DNA of 35,955 bases from the NCBI GenBank assembly GCA_016713675.1, contig JADJOS010000002.1:1-35955 (forward strand), given 5' to 3'. The number at the start of each line of letters is the position of its first letter. The stretch's first letter is position 1. The notes below the pieces were generated by a model. The model did not search any database and had not been told where the DNA came from. It saw only the letters and a program-made list of their open reading frames with translations. Position numbers and translations under genes: made by a program. Below, in pieces: positions 35,646 to 35,955 of the stretch. The stretch comes from Acidobacteriota bacterium. Its GTDB lineage: Bacteria > Acidobacteriota > Blastocatellia > Pyrinomonadales > Pyrinomonadaceae.

Positions 35646-35955
35646 GGACCGTCCATTATCGATGCGGGCACGTAAATTACTGGTCGCCCGCGGATCCGCG
35701 ACAGAGTCCCGTCAATAAGCTGATCTCCGAAGGAAGCAAGTATGGTGTCGAATCCAGATAAGACCAGTTTGAATTTCAGTCGGTTGAGATCGGCAAAAAC
35801 AACGACACCGCCGTTGTTAAGACGCTGGAAAAATGGTTTGTTGCCGTATACCAAAATGACGGTACGTTGCCCAAGAATCGAACGATAAGTCGCTATTTTA
35901 TTAGCTTTACGTTCATGAGAAAGGTCATAACGGACGGTGGCTAATTGAGAAATCT
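35642..35955 (-). CDS. Unrecognised partial gene at the right edge
   Basis: The minus-strand frame is open from the window edge for at least 103 codons to TGA 35642-35644, so the start lies outside. It includes ILGQRTVILVYGNKPFFQRL and NGGVVVFADLNRLKFKLVLS, then IRGRPVIYVPASIMDGP. The alternation of hydrophobic strands and charged turns looks like a folded alpha/beta protein, but no family is recognised. Confidence 0.45.
   Translation of the reverse strand, partial: ISQLATVRYDLSHERKANKIATYRSILGQRTVILVYGNKPFFQRLNNGGVVVFADLNRLKFKLVLSGFDTILASFGDQLIDGTLSRIRGRPVIYVPASIMDGP

Noticed and set aside
1..35955. CRISPR arrays, tRNA or rRNA genes, insertion sequences
   Set aside because: No regularly spaced direct repeats, cloverleaf-like sequence, rRNA segments or transposase motifs were seen by reading; this is not a computed search.

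Overview
The window looks like a chromosomal segment of an Acidobacteriota bacterium, most likely class Blastocatellia (Pyrinomonadaceae-like). This placement is inference. It rests on a cell-surface protein (31925-34072) that joins delta-60-type repeats to FG-GAP/VCBS-like repeats, a SpoIVB-type S55 peptidase in an apparently non-sporulating context, exported lineage-typical hypothetical proteins, and moderate GC content. No 16S rRNA or other firm marker is present.

Region 1 (about 1-20.4 kb, all on the minus strand) is one long operon for respiratory complex I. In transcription order it runs nuoA-B-C-D-E-F, an LCAT-like lipase, ribosomal protein THX, a DUF1579 protein, nuoG-H-J-K, an exported SurA-N-like protein, nuoL-M, a DUF1684 protein, nuoN, a hypothetical gene, a small Cys-containing protein and a class I glutamine amidotransferase. 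nuoI is absent between nuoH and nuoJ and is not seen elsewhere in the window. A good sigma70-like promoter sits upstream of nuoA. Every gap longer than about 75 nt inside the nuo part holds an inverted repeat.

Region 2 (20.6-23.6 kb, plus strand) holds a hypothetical protein, then thiS, thiG, moaD and moaE, which serve sulfur transfer for thiamine thiazole and molybdopterin. moaE meets a MESH1-like alarmone hydrolase head-on, and their stop codons overlap.

Region 3 (24.2-31.8 kb, mixed strands) holds a secreted S55 peptidase, a divergent alpha/beta-hydrolase-fold protein lacking the nucleophilic serine, a LON-domain protein downstream of an Mre11/SbcD-like nuclease, an SDR oxidoreductase and a B12-binding-type radical SAM protein. 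A strong hairpin terminator ends that group.

Region 4 (31.9-36 kb) holds the large repeat-containing exported protein, about 1.1 kb with no convincing gene, and two unrecognised minus-strand frames at the right edge.

Reading-frame quality is uneven. Nearly every gene in 1-8 kb and many in 23.6-34 kb carry one or more frameshifts, while about 15 kb from nuoK's neighbour to moaE is clean. Because essential-type genes such as nuoL, nuoM and nuoN are affected and the sequence on both sides of each break stays conserved, draft or long-read indel errors are more likely than real gene decay. Coordinates of frameshifted genes are given as the whole reconstructed locus.
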